A DNA stretch of 42,576 nt, taken from positions 1 to 42,576 of the forward strand of contig CADANQ010000039.1 of assembly GCA_902789365.1 (NCBI GenBank), in the 5' to 3' direction. Of this stretch, positions 34,537 through 42,576 are shown in pieces. The translations under genes and the position numbers were made by a program. Positions within the stretch are counted from its first letter, which is position 1; every line of letters starts with the position of its first letter. The notes below the pieces were generated by a model. The model was not told the DNA's origin. It searched no databases and saw nothing but the letters and a program-made list of their open reading frames with translations. Origin of the DNA: an uncultured Eubacteriales bacterium (lineage in GTDB: Bacteria; Bacillota; Clostridia; Christensenellales; Aristaeellaceae).

Positions 34537-36069
34537 ATGAAACAGTTAACCGATCTGGAATACCTGAAGCTTTCCAAATGGAAAAGGTTGCTGCACAGAC
34601 TTGGAAGTTTTTTTGCTTCCATCCCTCACGGCATCGTCAACGGACTCATCTCACTGGGACGCGGGATCAAAAAGGCTGCGGTCGGGCTGCGTGACGATGT
34701 GACGGATATCTTTGCTACCTTCAGGGAAGGCGACTGGTCCGCCAAGGCTTCCTTCCTTGTCATGGGAACGGGGAACATTGCACACGGGCAATGGCTCCGC
34801 GGCCTGCTTTTCCTGCTCTTTGAAGTCGTGTTCATCGTATACATGATCACCGGCGGCATCTACTGGCTGAGCATGCTGCCGAGCCTCGGCAAACAGGGCC
34901 CGACGCTGGAGTATGATCCGATCTACGACATCGACGTCGTAACCTACCACGACAATTCCTTCAAAATCCTTCTATACGGCGTGCTGACGATCTTCTTCAT
35001 CGTCGCGCTGATCTACACCTGGCGGGTCAACATCAGGCAAAACAAACTGATCGCACAAATCAAGCGTTCCGGCAAAAAGCTTAAAAGCGGCAAGGACGAC
35101 CTGCGCTCCCTGGTGGATGACCAGTTCCACAAGACCCTCCTGGCGCTTCCGCTGACGGGCATCCTGCTGTTCACTGTGCTGCCGATCTTTTTCATGATTC
35201 TGGTAGCCTTTACGAATTACAGCGGCACCAACAACGGATATACCAACAACCTGTTCACCTGGGTGGGCCTGGACAATTTCAATACGCTGCTCTCATGGAA
35301 GGCTGTCGGCGGGCAGTCCTACGCGGCGACCTTCGGAGAAGTGCTGGCGTGGACGCTGATCTGGGCCTTCTTCGCGACCTTCACCAATTATTTCCTCGGA
35401 ATGATGGTTGCCATGCTGATCAACAAAAAGGGCATCAAGCTGAAAAAGCTGTGGCGCACCGTTTTGGTCATGACCATCGCCGTACCCCAGTTCATCTCCC
35501 TCCTGTATGTATCCAAGATGTTCGCGAAAAACGGCCTGATCAACAATTTCCTGATGAGCATGGGCTGGATTACCAAAGCGCTCCCCTTCTGGGAGGATCC
35601 CACCTGGGCCAGGATCACGGTAATCCTGATCAATATCTGGATCGGCATCCCCTACCTGATGCTGATCACCACGGGCATCCTGATGAATATCCCGCAGGAT
35701 CTGTACGAATCCTCCAGGATCGACGGCGCCAACGCCTGGCAGCAGTATTTCAAAATTACCCTTCCATATATGCTGTTCGTCACGGGCCCGTACCTCCTGA
35801 CCAGCTTCACGGGCAACATGAACAATTTCAACGTGATCTACCTTCTGACGGGAGGCGCTCCCACAAACACCGCGGCGTCCAGCGCGGCAGGCTCCGTAGG
35901 CTACACCGACCTTCTGATTACATGGCTGTTCAAAATAACCACCGGCGCCGAAGCCCAATACTATATGGCATCGGTCATCGGCATCATGGTGTTTGTTGTG
36001 GTGGCCCTGATCAGTCTGGTCGTTTACCGGTGCCTGCCGTCCATTAAAAACGAGGAGGATTTCCAGTGA
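34537..36069 (+). CDS. malF: Maltose/maltodextrin-type ABC permease MalF
   Basis: A 510-residue inner-membrane permease with about eight helices, like enteric MalF (514 residues) and longer than most MalF-type proteins (about 300). The N-terminal 100 residues are basic and cytoplasmic. The EAA loop is YESSRIDGANAWQQYFKITLP. FTWVGLDNFNTLLSWK and FNVIYLLTGGAPTN are typical. AAAGGAG is 8 nt upstream. The next permease gene overlaps its stop codon. It pairs with MalG as the translocation channel. Confidence 0.93.
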   Translation: MKQLTDLEYLKLSKWKRLLHRLGSFFASIPHGIVNGLISLGRGIKKAAVGLRDDVTDIFATFREGDWSAKASFLVMGTGNIAHGQWLRGLLFLLFEVVFIVYMITGGIYWLSMLPSLGKQGPTLEYDPIYDIDVVTYHDNSFKILLYGVLTIFFIVALIYTWRVNIRQNKLIAQIKRSGKKLKSGKDDLRSLVDDQFHKTLLALPLTGILLFTVLPIFFMILVAFTNYSGTNNGYTNNLFTWVGLDNFNTLLSWKAVGGQSYAATFGEVLAWTLIWAFFATFTNYFLGMMVAMLINKKGIKLKKLWRTVLVMTIAVPQFISLLYVSKMFAKNGLINNFLMSMGWITKALPFWEDPTWARITVILINIWIGIPYLMLITTGILMNIPQDLYESSRIDGANAWQQYFKITLPYMLFVTGPYLLTSFTGNMNNFNVIYLLTGGAPTNTAASSAAGSVGYTDLLITWLFKITTGAEAQYYMASVIGIMVFVVVALISLVVYRCLPSIKNEEDFQ

Positions 36070-36956
36070 TGATCCAGTCACAGAAAAGCGAAACACCTTC
36101 CATGAAACGCCACATGGGTATGAAAGCCTCCTCCCGCATTTCAAATACCGTTTCCTATGTGGTGCTGGTCCTGATCAGCGTCATCTGGCTGATCCCGTTC
36201 GTCTGCATCCTGCTTCAATCCTTCAGGTGTGAGTCGACTCACCAGGTGGGGTATATCATTCCGCAGAAATGGGGCCTGGACAATTACAGAAACCTGTTCA
36301 ACACCAATTTTCCCCGCTGGTACACCAACACCCTCATCACCGCGCTGTTCGTCGCGGTATTCCAGACGATTATCGTCCTTTGCATGAGCTACACGCTGTC
36401 ACGTTTCCGCTTCAAGATGCGAAAGCCTCTGATGCAGTTCATGCTGATCCTCGGCATGTTCCCCGGGATGCTGAGCATGATCATCCTGTACCAGGTCCTG
36501 AAGGATCTGGGTATGACCCAGTCCAATGCCGTACCCGGCCTGATCCTGGTCTACATCGCATCCTCCGGCATGGGCTACTATGTATCCAAGGGCTTTTTCG
36601 ACACCATCTCCAAATCCCTGGATGAAGCGGCCCGGATCGACGGCGCGACCCGGTTCCAGGTGCTGTTGAAGATCATTCTCCCATTGTCCAAGCCCATCGT
36701 CATTTACACGATTCTGACGGCGTTCATGGGCCCCTGGGGCGATTTTGTGTTCGCAAGGTACATATCCTTCAACGTTTCCGCGGGCATGAACGCTGCCGTC
36801 GGTCTGTACGGATGGCTCAGTCAGGACCAGATCAGCAAAAACTACACCATGTTCTGCGCCGGCGGCGTGCTGGTGGCCGTTCCCGTAACCATCCTCTTTA
36901 TGTGCCTGCAGAGGTATTACGTGGAAGGCGTCACCGGCGGAGCCGTCAAGGGCTGA
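36069..36956 (+). CDS. malG: Maltose/maltodextrin-type ABC permease MalG
   Basis: A permease of about 295 residues with six helices and the EAA loop DEAARIDGATRFQVLLKIILP. RYYVEGVTGGAVKG at the C-terminus is the standard MalG ending. The ATG at 36069 overlaps the malF stop (TGATG), with GGAGG 10 nt upstream. A GTG at 36066, in frame one codon earlier, is an equally spaced alternative. The gene is coupled to malF. Confidence 0.93.
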   Translation: MIQSQKSETPSMKRHMGMKASSRISNTVSYVVLVLISVIWLIPFVCILLQSFRCESTHQVGYIIPQKWGLDNYRNLFNTNFPRWYTNTLITALFVAVFQTIIVLCMSYTLSRFRFKMRKPLMQFMLILGMFPGMLSMIILYQVLKDLGMTQSNAVPGLILVYIASSGMGYYVSKGFFDTISKSLDEAARIDGATRFQVLLKIILPLSKPIVIYTILTAFMGPWGDFVFARYISFNVSAGMNAAVGLYGWLSQDQISKNYTMFCAGGVLVAVPVTILFMCLQRYYVEGVTGGAVKG

Positions 36957-36987
36957 TCGGCGTGAGATCATGAAAGGAGAATGAACA

Positions 36988-38121
<1,134 letters not shown>

Positions 38122-38169
38122 CCTCCCGCGGCAGGCTGCCCTGCAGCAGCCTGTTTATATGCCTTCCGG

Positions 38170-38209
38170 ACCCGGGGGAACGCGGCGCACCCGTTCCCCC
38201 GGGTTTTTT
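38170..38209 (+). terminator. Terminator of the maltose-type operon
   Basis: A perfect 13-bp GC-rich stem (38170-38182 with 38192-38204, 9-nt loop) is followed by a T-run to 38209. A smaller hairpin, CAGGCTGC/GCAGCCTG, lies just before it. Confidence 0.9.
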
Positions 38210-38262
38210 GCGTATCCCTCCATCCGTTTTAACCAGGCATCCCTTTCTTTTATACATTTCCA

Positions 38263-38291
38263 TTGAAACAGGCTGTTTTTTCGTGTATAAT
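38263..38291 (+). promoter_or_regulatory. Promoter of pgi
   Basis: -35 TTGAAA (38263-38268) and the perfect -10 TATAAT (38286-38291) are 17 nt apart. The leader of about 85 nt has no clear structure. Confidence 0.8.
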
Positions 38292-38381
38292 GCGTATAGA
38301 AGGGCCCTGCATCCGGTCTGTTTTAAGGGAAGGGGCGCTGAAAATGTTTCCCGAAATACCCGAAAGAAAGGATGATATCGT

Positions 38382-39965
38382 ATGATTTCCTGGAATAACC
38401 TCGACAAGCTCGCCTCTTACAAAAAGCTGCAGTCGCTCAAGGGCAGTGTGGAGCTCAGGGATGTCATGGCCGGCGAAAGCGGAAAAGAACGCGTCGCGAA
38501 ATATTCTATCCCCATGGGCGGAGGACTCAGCTACAATTTCGCGGCCAAGGCCGTCAACGACGAAATCATCGCCGCTCTGAAGGAACTCGCGGAGGAAGCG
38601 CAGCTGGCCGAAAAATTCAGCGCGCTGTACAACGGGGAGGTCATCAATACCGGCGAAAAACGGATGGTCCTGCATCATCTGACACGGGGCCAGCTGGGCG
38701 GCGACGTCATTGCCGACGGCGTAAACAAACGCGCGTTTTATACCGCGGAGCAGAAAAAGGCCGCGGATTTTGCCAAAGCGGTCCACGAGGGAAAGATCAC
38801 CAATGCCGCCGGTGAAAAATTCACCACCGTCGTCCAGATCGGCATCGGCGGCAGCGACCTGGGCCCCAGGGCCATGTATCTCGCCCTTGAAAACTGGGCC
38901 AAAAAGAACGGCTGCTTCCATATGGACGCGCGCTTTATCAGCAACGTGGATCCCGACGACGCCGTCTCCGTTCTGGGCAGCATCGACGTGTCCAGGGCGC
39001 TTTTCGTCCTGGTCTCCAAATCCGGCACCACCCTTGAAACGCTGACCAACGAATCCTTTGTGAAGGACGCCCTCCGCAAGGCCGGCCTGGATCCCGCCAA
39101 CCACATGGTCGCGGTCACCAGCGAAACCTCTCCTCTCGCCAGCTCCGACGAATATCTCCGGGCGTTTTTCATGGACGATTATATCGGCGGGCGCTATTCC
39201 TCCACCTCCTGCGTCGGCGGAGTCGTCCTGTCCCTCGCGTTCGGTCCCGAGGTCTTCGCCCGCTTCCTGGCGGGAGCCGCCGAAGAAGACAAGCTGGCCG
39301 CCGATCCCGATATCTGCCGCAACCCGGCCATGCTGGACGCCCTGATCGGTGTTTATGAGCGCAACGTCCTCGGTATGCCCGCTACGGCGGTCCTCCCCTA
39401 TTCCCAGGCGCTGAGCCGTTTCCCCGCCCATCTTCAGCAGCTGGATATGGAATCCAACGGCAAGTCCGTCAACCGCTTCGGCGACAAGGTCGATTACGTC
39501 ACCGGCCCCGTCATTTTCGGCGAGCCCGGCACCAACGGCCAGCATTCTTTCTATCAGCTCCTGCACCAGGGAACGGATATCATCCCGCTGCAGTTCGTGG
39601 GGTTCCGCTTCAGCCAGGCTGAGACCGACGTGAACATCCAGGACAGCACCAGTCAGCAGAAGCTGTGCGCCAACGTCGCAGCCCAGATCATGGCCTTTGC
39701 CTGCGGCAAGGATGACGAAAACCCCAACAAGAGCTTTGCCGGCAATCGTCCCTCCAGTATCATCATCGGAAAGCAGCTGACCCCCGAAGCGCTCGGCGCC
39801 CTTCTGAGCCATTTTGAAAACAAGGTCATGTTCCAGGGCTTTGTCTGGAACCTGAACAGCTTTGATCAGGAAGGCGTGCAGCTGGGCAAGGTGCTGGCCA
39901 AACGGGTGCTCAAGCACGATACCGACGGCGCCCTCAGCGCCTACAGCGACCTCCTCGGCATCTGA
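38382..39965 (+). CDS. pgi: Glucose-6-phosphate isomerase
   Basis: A cytoplasmic glycolytic enzyme that converts glucose-6-phosphate to fructose-6-phosphate, 527 residues. The sugar-phosphate (SIS) sites are clear: IGIGGSDLGPR (153-163), VSKSGTTLETLTN (211-223), MESNGKSVNRFG, GTNGQHSFYQLLHQG with the active-site His, and the C-terminal LAKRVLK. AAAGGA precedes the ATG. It stands alone between two strong terminators and next to the maltose-type operon, which would feed it after GlgP, MalQ and phosphoglucomutase (not in this window). Codon use suggests high expression. Confidence 0.96.
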   Translation: MISWNNLDKLASYKKLQSLKGSVELRDVMAGESGKERVAKYSIPMGGGLSYNFAAKAVNDEIIAALKELAEEAQLAEKFSALYNGEVINTGEKRMVLHHLTRGQLGGDVIADGVNKRAFYTAEQKKAADFAKAVHEGKITNAAGEKFTTVVQIGIGGSDLGPRAMYLALENWAKKNGCFHMDARFISNVDPDDAVSVLGSIDVSRALFVLVSKSGTTLETLTNESFVKDALRKAGLDPANHMVAVTSETSPLASSDEYLRAFFMDDYIGGRYSSTSCVGGVVLSLAFGPEVFARFLAGAAEEDKLAADPDICRNPAMLDALIGVYERNVLGMPATAVLPYSQALSRFPAHLQQLDMESNGKSVNRFGDKVDYVTGPVIFGEPGTNGQHSFYQLLHQGTDIIPLQFVGFRFSQAETDVNIQDSTSQQKLCANVAAQIMAFACGKDDENPNKSFAGNRPSSIIIGKQLTPEALGALLSHFENKVMFQGFVWNLNSFDQEGVQLGKVLAKRVLKHDTDGALSAYSDLLGI

Positions 39966-39980
39966 TCTTACACATGGCCG

Positions 39981-40017
39981 CGCCCCGCTCCATCGCGCAT
40001 GGAGCGGGGCGTTTTTT
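39981..40017 (+). terminator. Terminator of pgi
   Basis: A perfect 13-bp stem (39981-39993 with 39999-40011, loop CGCGC) is followed by six T (40012-40017). Confidence 0.92.
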
Positions 40018-40040
40018 GCTGCGCGCCGGAAAAGCGCCGG

Positions 40041-42329
40041 TTATTTGTTTTCGATCTTTACGATGGGGGCGATGGACAGCGAGAAGACCTTTTCCCCATA
40101 GGCCGTAAAAAAGATACGGATCCGCGCGTCGCTGCCGGTGCCGAACACCTCCAGCACCTTGCCTTCGCCGAATTTTCTGTGGAGCACGGTATCCCCCGCC
40201 CGGAAGAGCGTATGCAATACACTGTCCTCCTTGTCGCGGGCTTTGGACGGCACAAAGCCTTTCGTGACGCCGGGAATATTCAGCGGGGGCCGCTGGCCCA
40301 TTCCCGGAGTTCCGAAGGACAGATTGGGCTTCCTTGCCCTGGGGAATTCCGCCTTCGGTTCCTGTGGGCGCTTCCACGCCGGGGTCGAGGCCGTAAGGGA
40401 CCGGTTCGTCTTTACCGACGCCCATTCGTCATGCAGAAGGCGCTGAGGAATTTCCTTCAGGAAACGGGAACGGTCGTTATGCATGATCTGGTTGTTAAGG
40501 ATCCTACGCCGCGCATAGCTTAAATACAGCCTTTCCCGTGCGCGGGTAATCCCCACATAGCAAAGCCTCCGCTCTTCCTCAAGACGCGCGTCGTCCATAA
40601 TGCTGCGAATATTCGGAAACAGGCCGTCTTCAAGGCCGGCAATAAACACGTTTTTGAACTCCAGGCCCTTGCAGCTGTGCAGAGTCATCAAAGTGACATA
40701 CTTCGGGGTATCCTCCTGTCGGTCCAGATCGGTAATCAGGGCCACGTTCTCAAGAAAAGCCTCCAGGGAACGGTCATCGGAATGCTTTTCAAAATCACCG
40801 GCGGCCCCGGCGAATTCCCGAAGGTTCTGTATATGGGATTGTCCCTCTTCGCTCCCCCCGTCGTACTGCCTGATCAGACCGGTCGCGTCCAGTACCTCTT
40901 CGATGAATTCGCTCAGACCCATGTCCCGGCGTTTTTCTGTCAGCCCGTTCATTAAGGCCGCGAATTCGGCCACGCATTTCTGGGGGCGGGAGGACAGCTG
41001 CCCCGGCAGATCCCCAAGCACGTCGAACATCGGAACGCCCCTGTCCGCGGCGCATTGCCTGATGACATCCACCGTGCTTTCCCCGATGGACCTGCGCGGC
41101 GTATTGATGATCCTTTCGAGAGAGACGTCGTCGTTCCGGTTGACGATGACCCTGAGGTACGCCAGCGCGTCCTTGATCTCCTTCCTGTCATAGAACCTCT
41201 GATCGCCGAATACCCTGTAGGGCATGCCCGCGCGCATCAGCATTTCCTCGATCACACGGCTCTGGGCGCGGGTGCGGTACAATACCGCCATATCGCTGTA
41301 TGGCGCCCCTCCCTGTTCAAGCTGTCTGAGCTGTTCGCAGATCCATGCCGCTTCTTCCCTTTCATCGCCGGCGCCGAACAGCAGGATCGGCGCTCCCTCG
41401 CCGTTCTCGGTCCAGAGGACCTTCTCCTTCCTTCCGCGATTATGGGCGATTACCTGGTTGGCCGCGTCGAGAATATTGGAGGTCGAGCGGTAGTTCTGTT
41501 CCAGCTTGTAGACTTTCGCGTCCGGGAAGTCTTCTTCGAAGTCAAGGATATTGCGGATATCCGCGCCGCGCCAGCCATAGATGGACTGATCGTCGTCACC
41601 GACAACGCAAAGATTCCTGCTGTCCTGGGAAAGCAGTTTCACCAGCTGGTACTGGGCCATATTGGTGTCCTGGTATTCATCCACATGAATATAACGGAAT
41701 TTACGCCTGTAATAATCAATAACCGGCGGATGATCGACAAAAAGCTGGAGGGTTCGAATCAGCAGATCGTCGAAATCCAGCGCGTTGGATGTGCGAAGCT
41801 TTTCCTCATACCGGACAAAAACGTCATGGATCCTCTGGCTCCTGTAATCCCTTTGGGAAGCCCGGAACCATTCGTCAGGCGTCATCACCTTGTTCTTGGC
41901 GTCCGATATGGCGTATTTCACATCCCGCCAGGAAAGCGTTTTCTCGTCGATATTCAGCGCTTTAATGGATTCCTTGATTACTCTTTCGGTATCGTTGTCG
42001 TCATAAATCGTAAAACAGCGCTGATACCCAAGCTTTTCGATATCGCGCCTGAGGATTCGGACGCAGATCGAATGAAAGGTCCCCACCCACATGTCGTCGG
42101 TGCTTTGACCGACGAGGCGTGATATCCTTTCTTTCATCTCCCTGGCGGCTTTATTGGTAAAGGTCAGCGCCATGATGTTGTACGGAGGCACACCATGTTC
42201 CACCAGGTTGGCGATGCGATAAGTGAGGGCCCTTGTTTTTCCGCTTCCGGCCCCGGCCAGAATCAATACCGGACCTTCAAGGGTCTCCGCGGCTTTTCTC
42301 TGCATCGGATTCAAATCATTCAATGTCAT
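40041..42329 (-). CDS. pcrA: ATP-dependent DNA helicase PcrA/UvrD
   Basis: A 762-residue superfamily 1 helicase for DNA repair and plasmid replication. Visible motifs are Walker A AGAGSGKT (26-33), TFTNKAAREM, DEYQDTN (217-223), GDDDQSIYGWRGAD (244-257), LEQNYRS, TLHSCKGLEF and VGITRARERLYL. The C-terminal tail ends in a Tudor-like segment (VLHRKFGEGKVLEVFGTGSDARIRIFF), which in PcrA binds RNA polymerase. I start at the ATG at 42329 (MTLNDLNPMQRKA), with GAGGTG just upstream; the open frame continues to 42398 but without homology. Monocistronic on the minus strand. Confidence 0.95.
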   Translation of the reverse strand: MTLNDLNPMQRKAAETLEGPVLILAGAGSGKTRALTYRIANLVEHGVPPYNIMALTFTNKAAREMKERISRLVGQSTDDMWVGTFHSICVRILRRDIEKLGYQRCFTIYDDNDTERVIKESIKALNIDEKTLSWRDVKYAISDAKNKVMTPDEWFRASQRDYRSQRIHDVFVRYEEKLRTSNALDFDDLLIRTLQLFVDHPPVIDYYRRKFRYIHVDEYQDTNMAQYQLVKLLSQDSRNLCVVGDDDQSIYGWRGADIRNILDFEEDFPDAKVYKLEQNYRSTSNILDAANQVIAHNRGRKEKVLWTENGEGAPILLFGAGDEREEAAWICEQLRQLEQGGAPYSDMAVLYRTRAQSRVIEEMLMRAGMPYRVFGDQRFYDRKEIKDALAYLRVIVNRNDDVSLERIINTPRRSIGESTVDVIRQCAADRGVPMFDVLGDLPGQLSSRPQKCVAEFAALMNGLTEKRRDMGLSEFIEEVLDATGLIRQYDGGSEEGQSHIQNLREFAGAAGDFEKHSDDRSLEAFLENVALITDLDRQEDTPKYVTLMTLHSCKGLEFKNVFIAGLEDGLFPNIRSIMDDARLEEERRLCYVGITRARERLYLSYARRRILNNQIMHNDRSRFLKEIPQRLLHDEWASVKTNRSLTASTPAWKRPQEPKAEFPRARKPNLSFGTPGMGQRPPLNIPGVTKGFVPSKARDKEDSVLHTLFRAGDTVLHRKFGEGKVLEVFGTGSDARIRIFFTAYGEKVFSLSIAPIVKIENK

Positions 42330-42405
42330 CGTACACCTCAGCAATTCTCGCACTCGCCGCCAAATAAAAAACCGCCCGCATTTCCGCATCATTGCCATTG
42401 GTACT

Positions 42406-42434
42406 ATTATACTCCGGAATCATTCAGTTTTCAA
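42406..42434 (-). promoter_or_regulatory. Promoter of pcrA
   Basis: On the minus strand, -35 TTGAAA (42429-42434) and the perfect -10 TATAAT (42406-42411) are 17 nt apart, about 75 nt before the start codon. Confidence 0.8.
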
Positions 42435-42469
42435 GAAAAAGTTGCATTTTCATTACCAAAATATCCATT

Positions 42470-42576
42470 AAAAAAACTTAGTGAAGTGCAAAAGTAACTT
42501 CCAGAGTGGGGGTAAGGAAGTGGAAGTTAGTCTTACAAGAGAATCCAGTTGGAAATTAGTAGTACACTTGGCATAG
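42470..42576. repeat. Window-end AT-rich stretch, possibly the edge of a mobile element
   Basis: Base composition drops and no gene is visible. The arms TAACTTCCA (42495-42503) and TGGAAGTTA (42521-42529) form a perfect 9-bp inverted repeat, and related GGAA(G/A)TTAG words occur at about 42522 and 42551. Such repeated words occur at insertion-sequence ends, for example IS21-like elements, but the window stops before any transposase can be seen. Confidence 0.3.

Noticed and set aside
38250-39917. 555-residue minus-strand open frame
   Set aside because: Antisense to pgi, whose active-site motifs are all intact.

Overview
The window looks like chromosomal DNA of a fermentative, carbohydrate-using Bacillota, most likely a gut- or rumen-type Clostridia. 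The GC content is fairly high for that group. The evidence is the housekeeping set: a glycyl-tRNA synthetase of the single-chain type, a NadD-like/YqeK fusion next to RsfS, a dxs-tlyA pair and PcrA. Promoters have TTGACA/TATAAT-type boxes, ribosome sites are strong GGAGG, and most terminators are GC-rich stems with a T-run. Three secreted solute-binding proteins have signal peptides without a lipobox cysteine, which is unusual for a single-membrane Gram-positive. Genus and species cannot be told from the sequence alone.

Layout. 1-420: initiator tRNA, followed by only the 5' half of an elongator tRNA-Met that runs into a terminator. 456-1661 (-): alanyl-tRNA editing protein. 1810-6343 (+): tetR-malQ-glgP, a glycogen/maltodextrin breakdown operon. 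6494-7375 (+): orphan zinc/manganese-binding protein. 7445-9375 (-): nadD-like/yqeK fusion, rsfS and a cysteine-less ArsC/Spx-like protein. 9555-10943 (+): glyS. 11091-13743 (-): dxs-tlyA. 13963-15774 (+): zinc-ribbon membrane protein of unknown function. 15775-16194: no gene; two related hairpins flank a cluster of palindromes.

16195-29649 (-) is the most interesting part. Nine genes on one strand contain two complete pairs of sugar ABC permeases, each with its own solute-binding protein, placed at the two ends. Between the pairs lie an NHL-repeat/TPR membrane protein, a Yip1-type membrane protein and a DUF5696 protein. The first binding protein is a membrane-anchored fusion of carbohydrate-binding-like domains and a solute-binding domain. 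No ATPase is encoded in the operon. A divergent GH2-type glycosidase (30046-32685, +) shares the control region, which holds a perfect 9+9 palindrome. I infer a Gram-positive polysaccharide-utilisation locus with an unusual surface apparatus.

32901-38121 (+) is a maltose/maltodextrin-type importer: a binding protein with a C-terminal starch-binding-like domain, an attenuator hairpin, malF, malG and an MsmX/UgpC-type ATPase that could also power the two ATPase-less importers. pgi (38382-39965, +) follows. With malQ and glgP these genes would carry imported or stored glucan to glucose phosphates and into glycolysis. pcrA (40041-42329, -) and an AT-rich, possibly repeat-derived end close the window.
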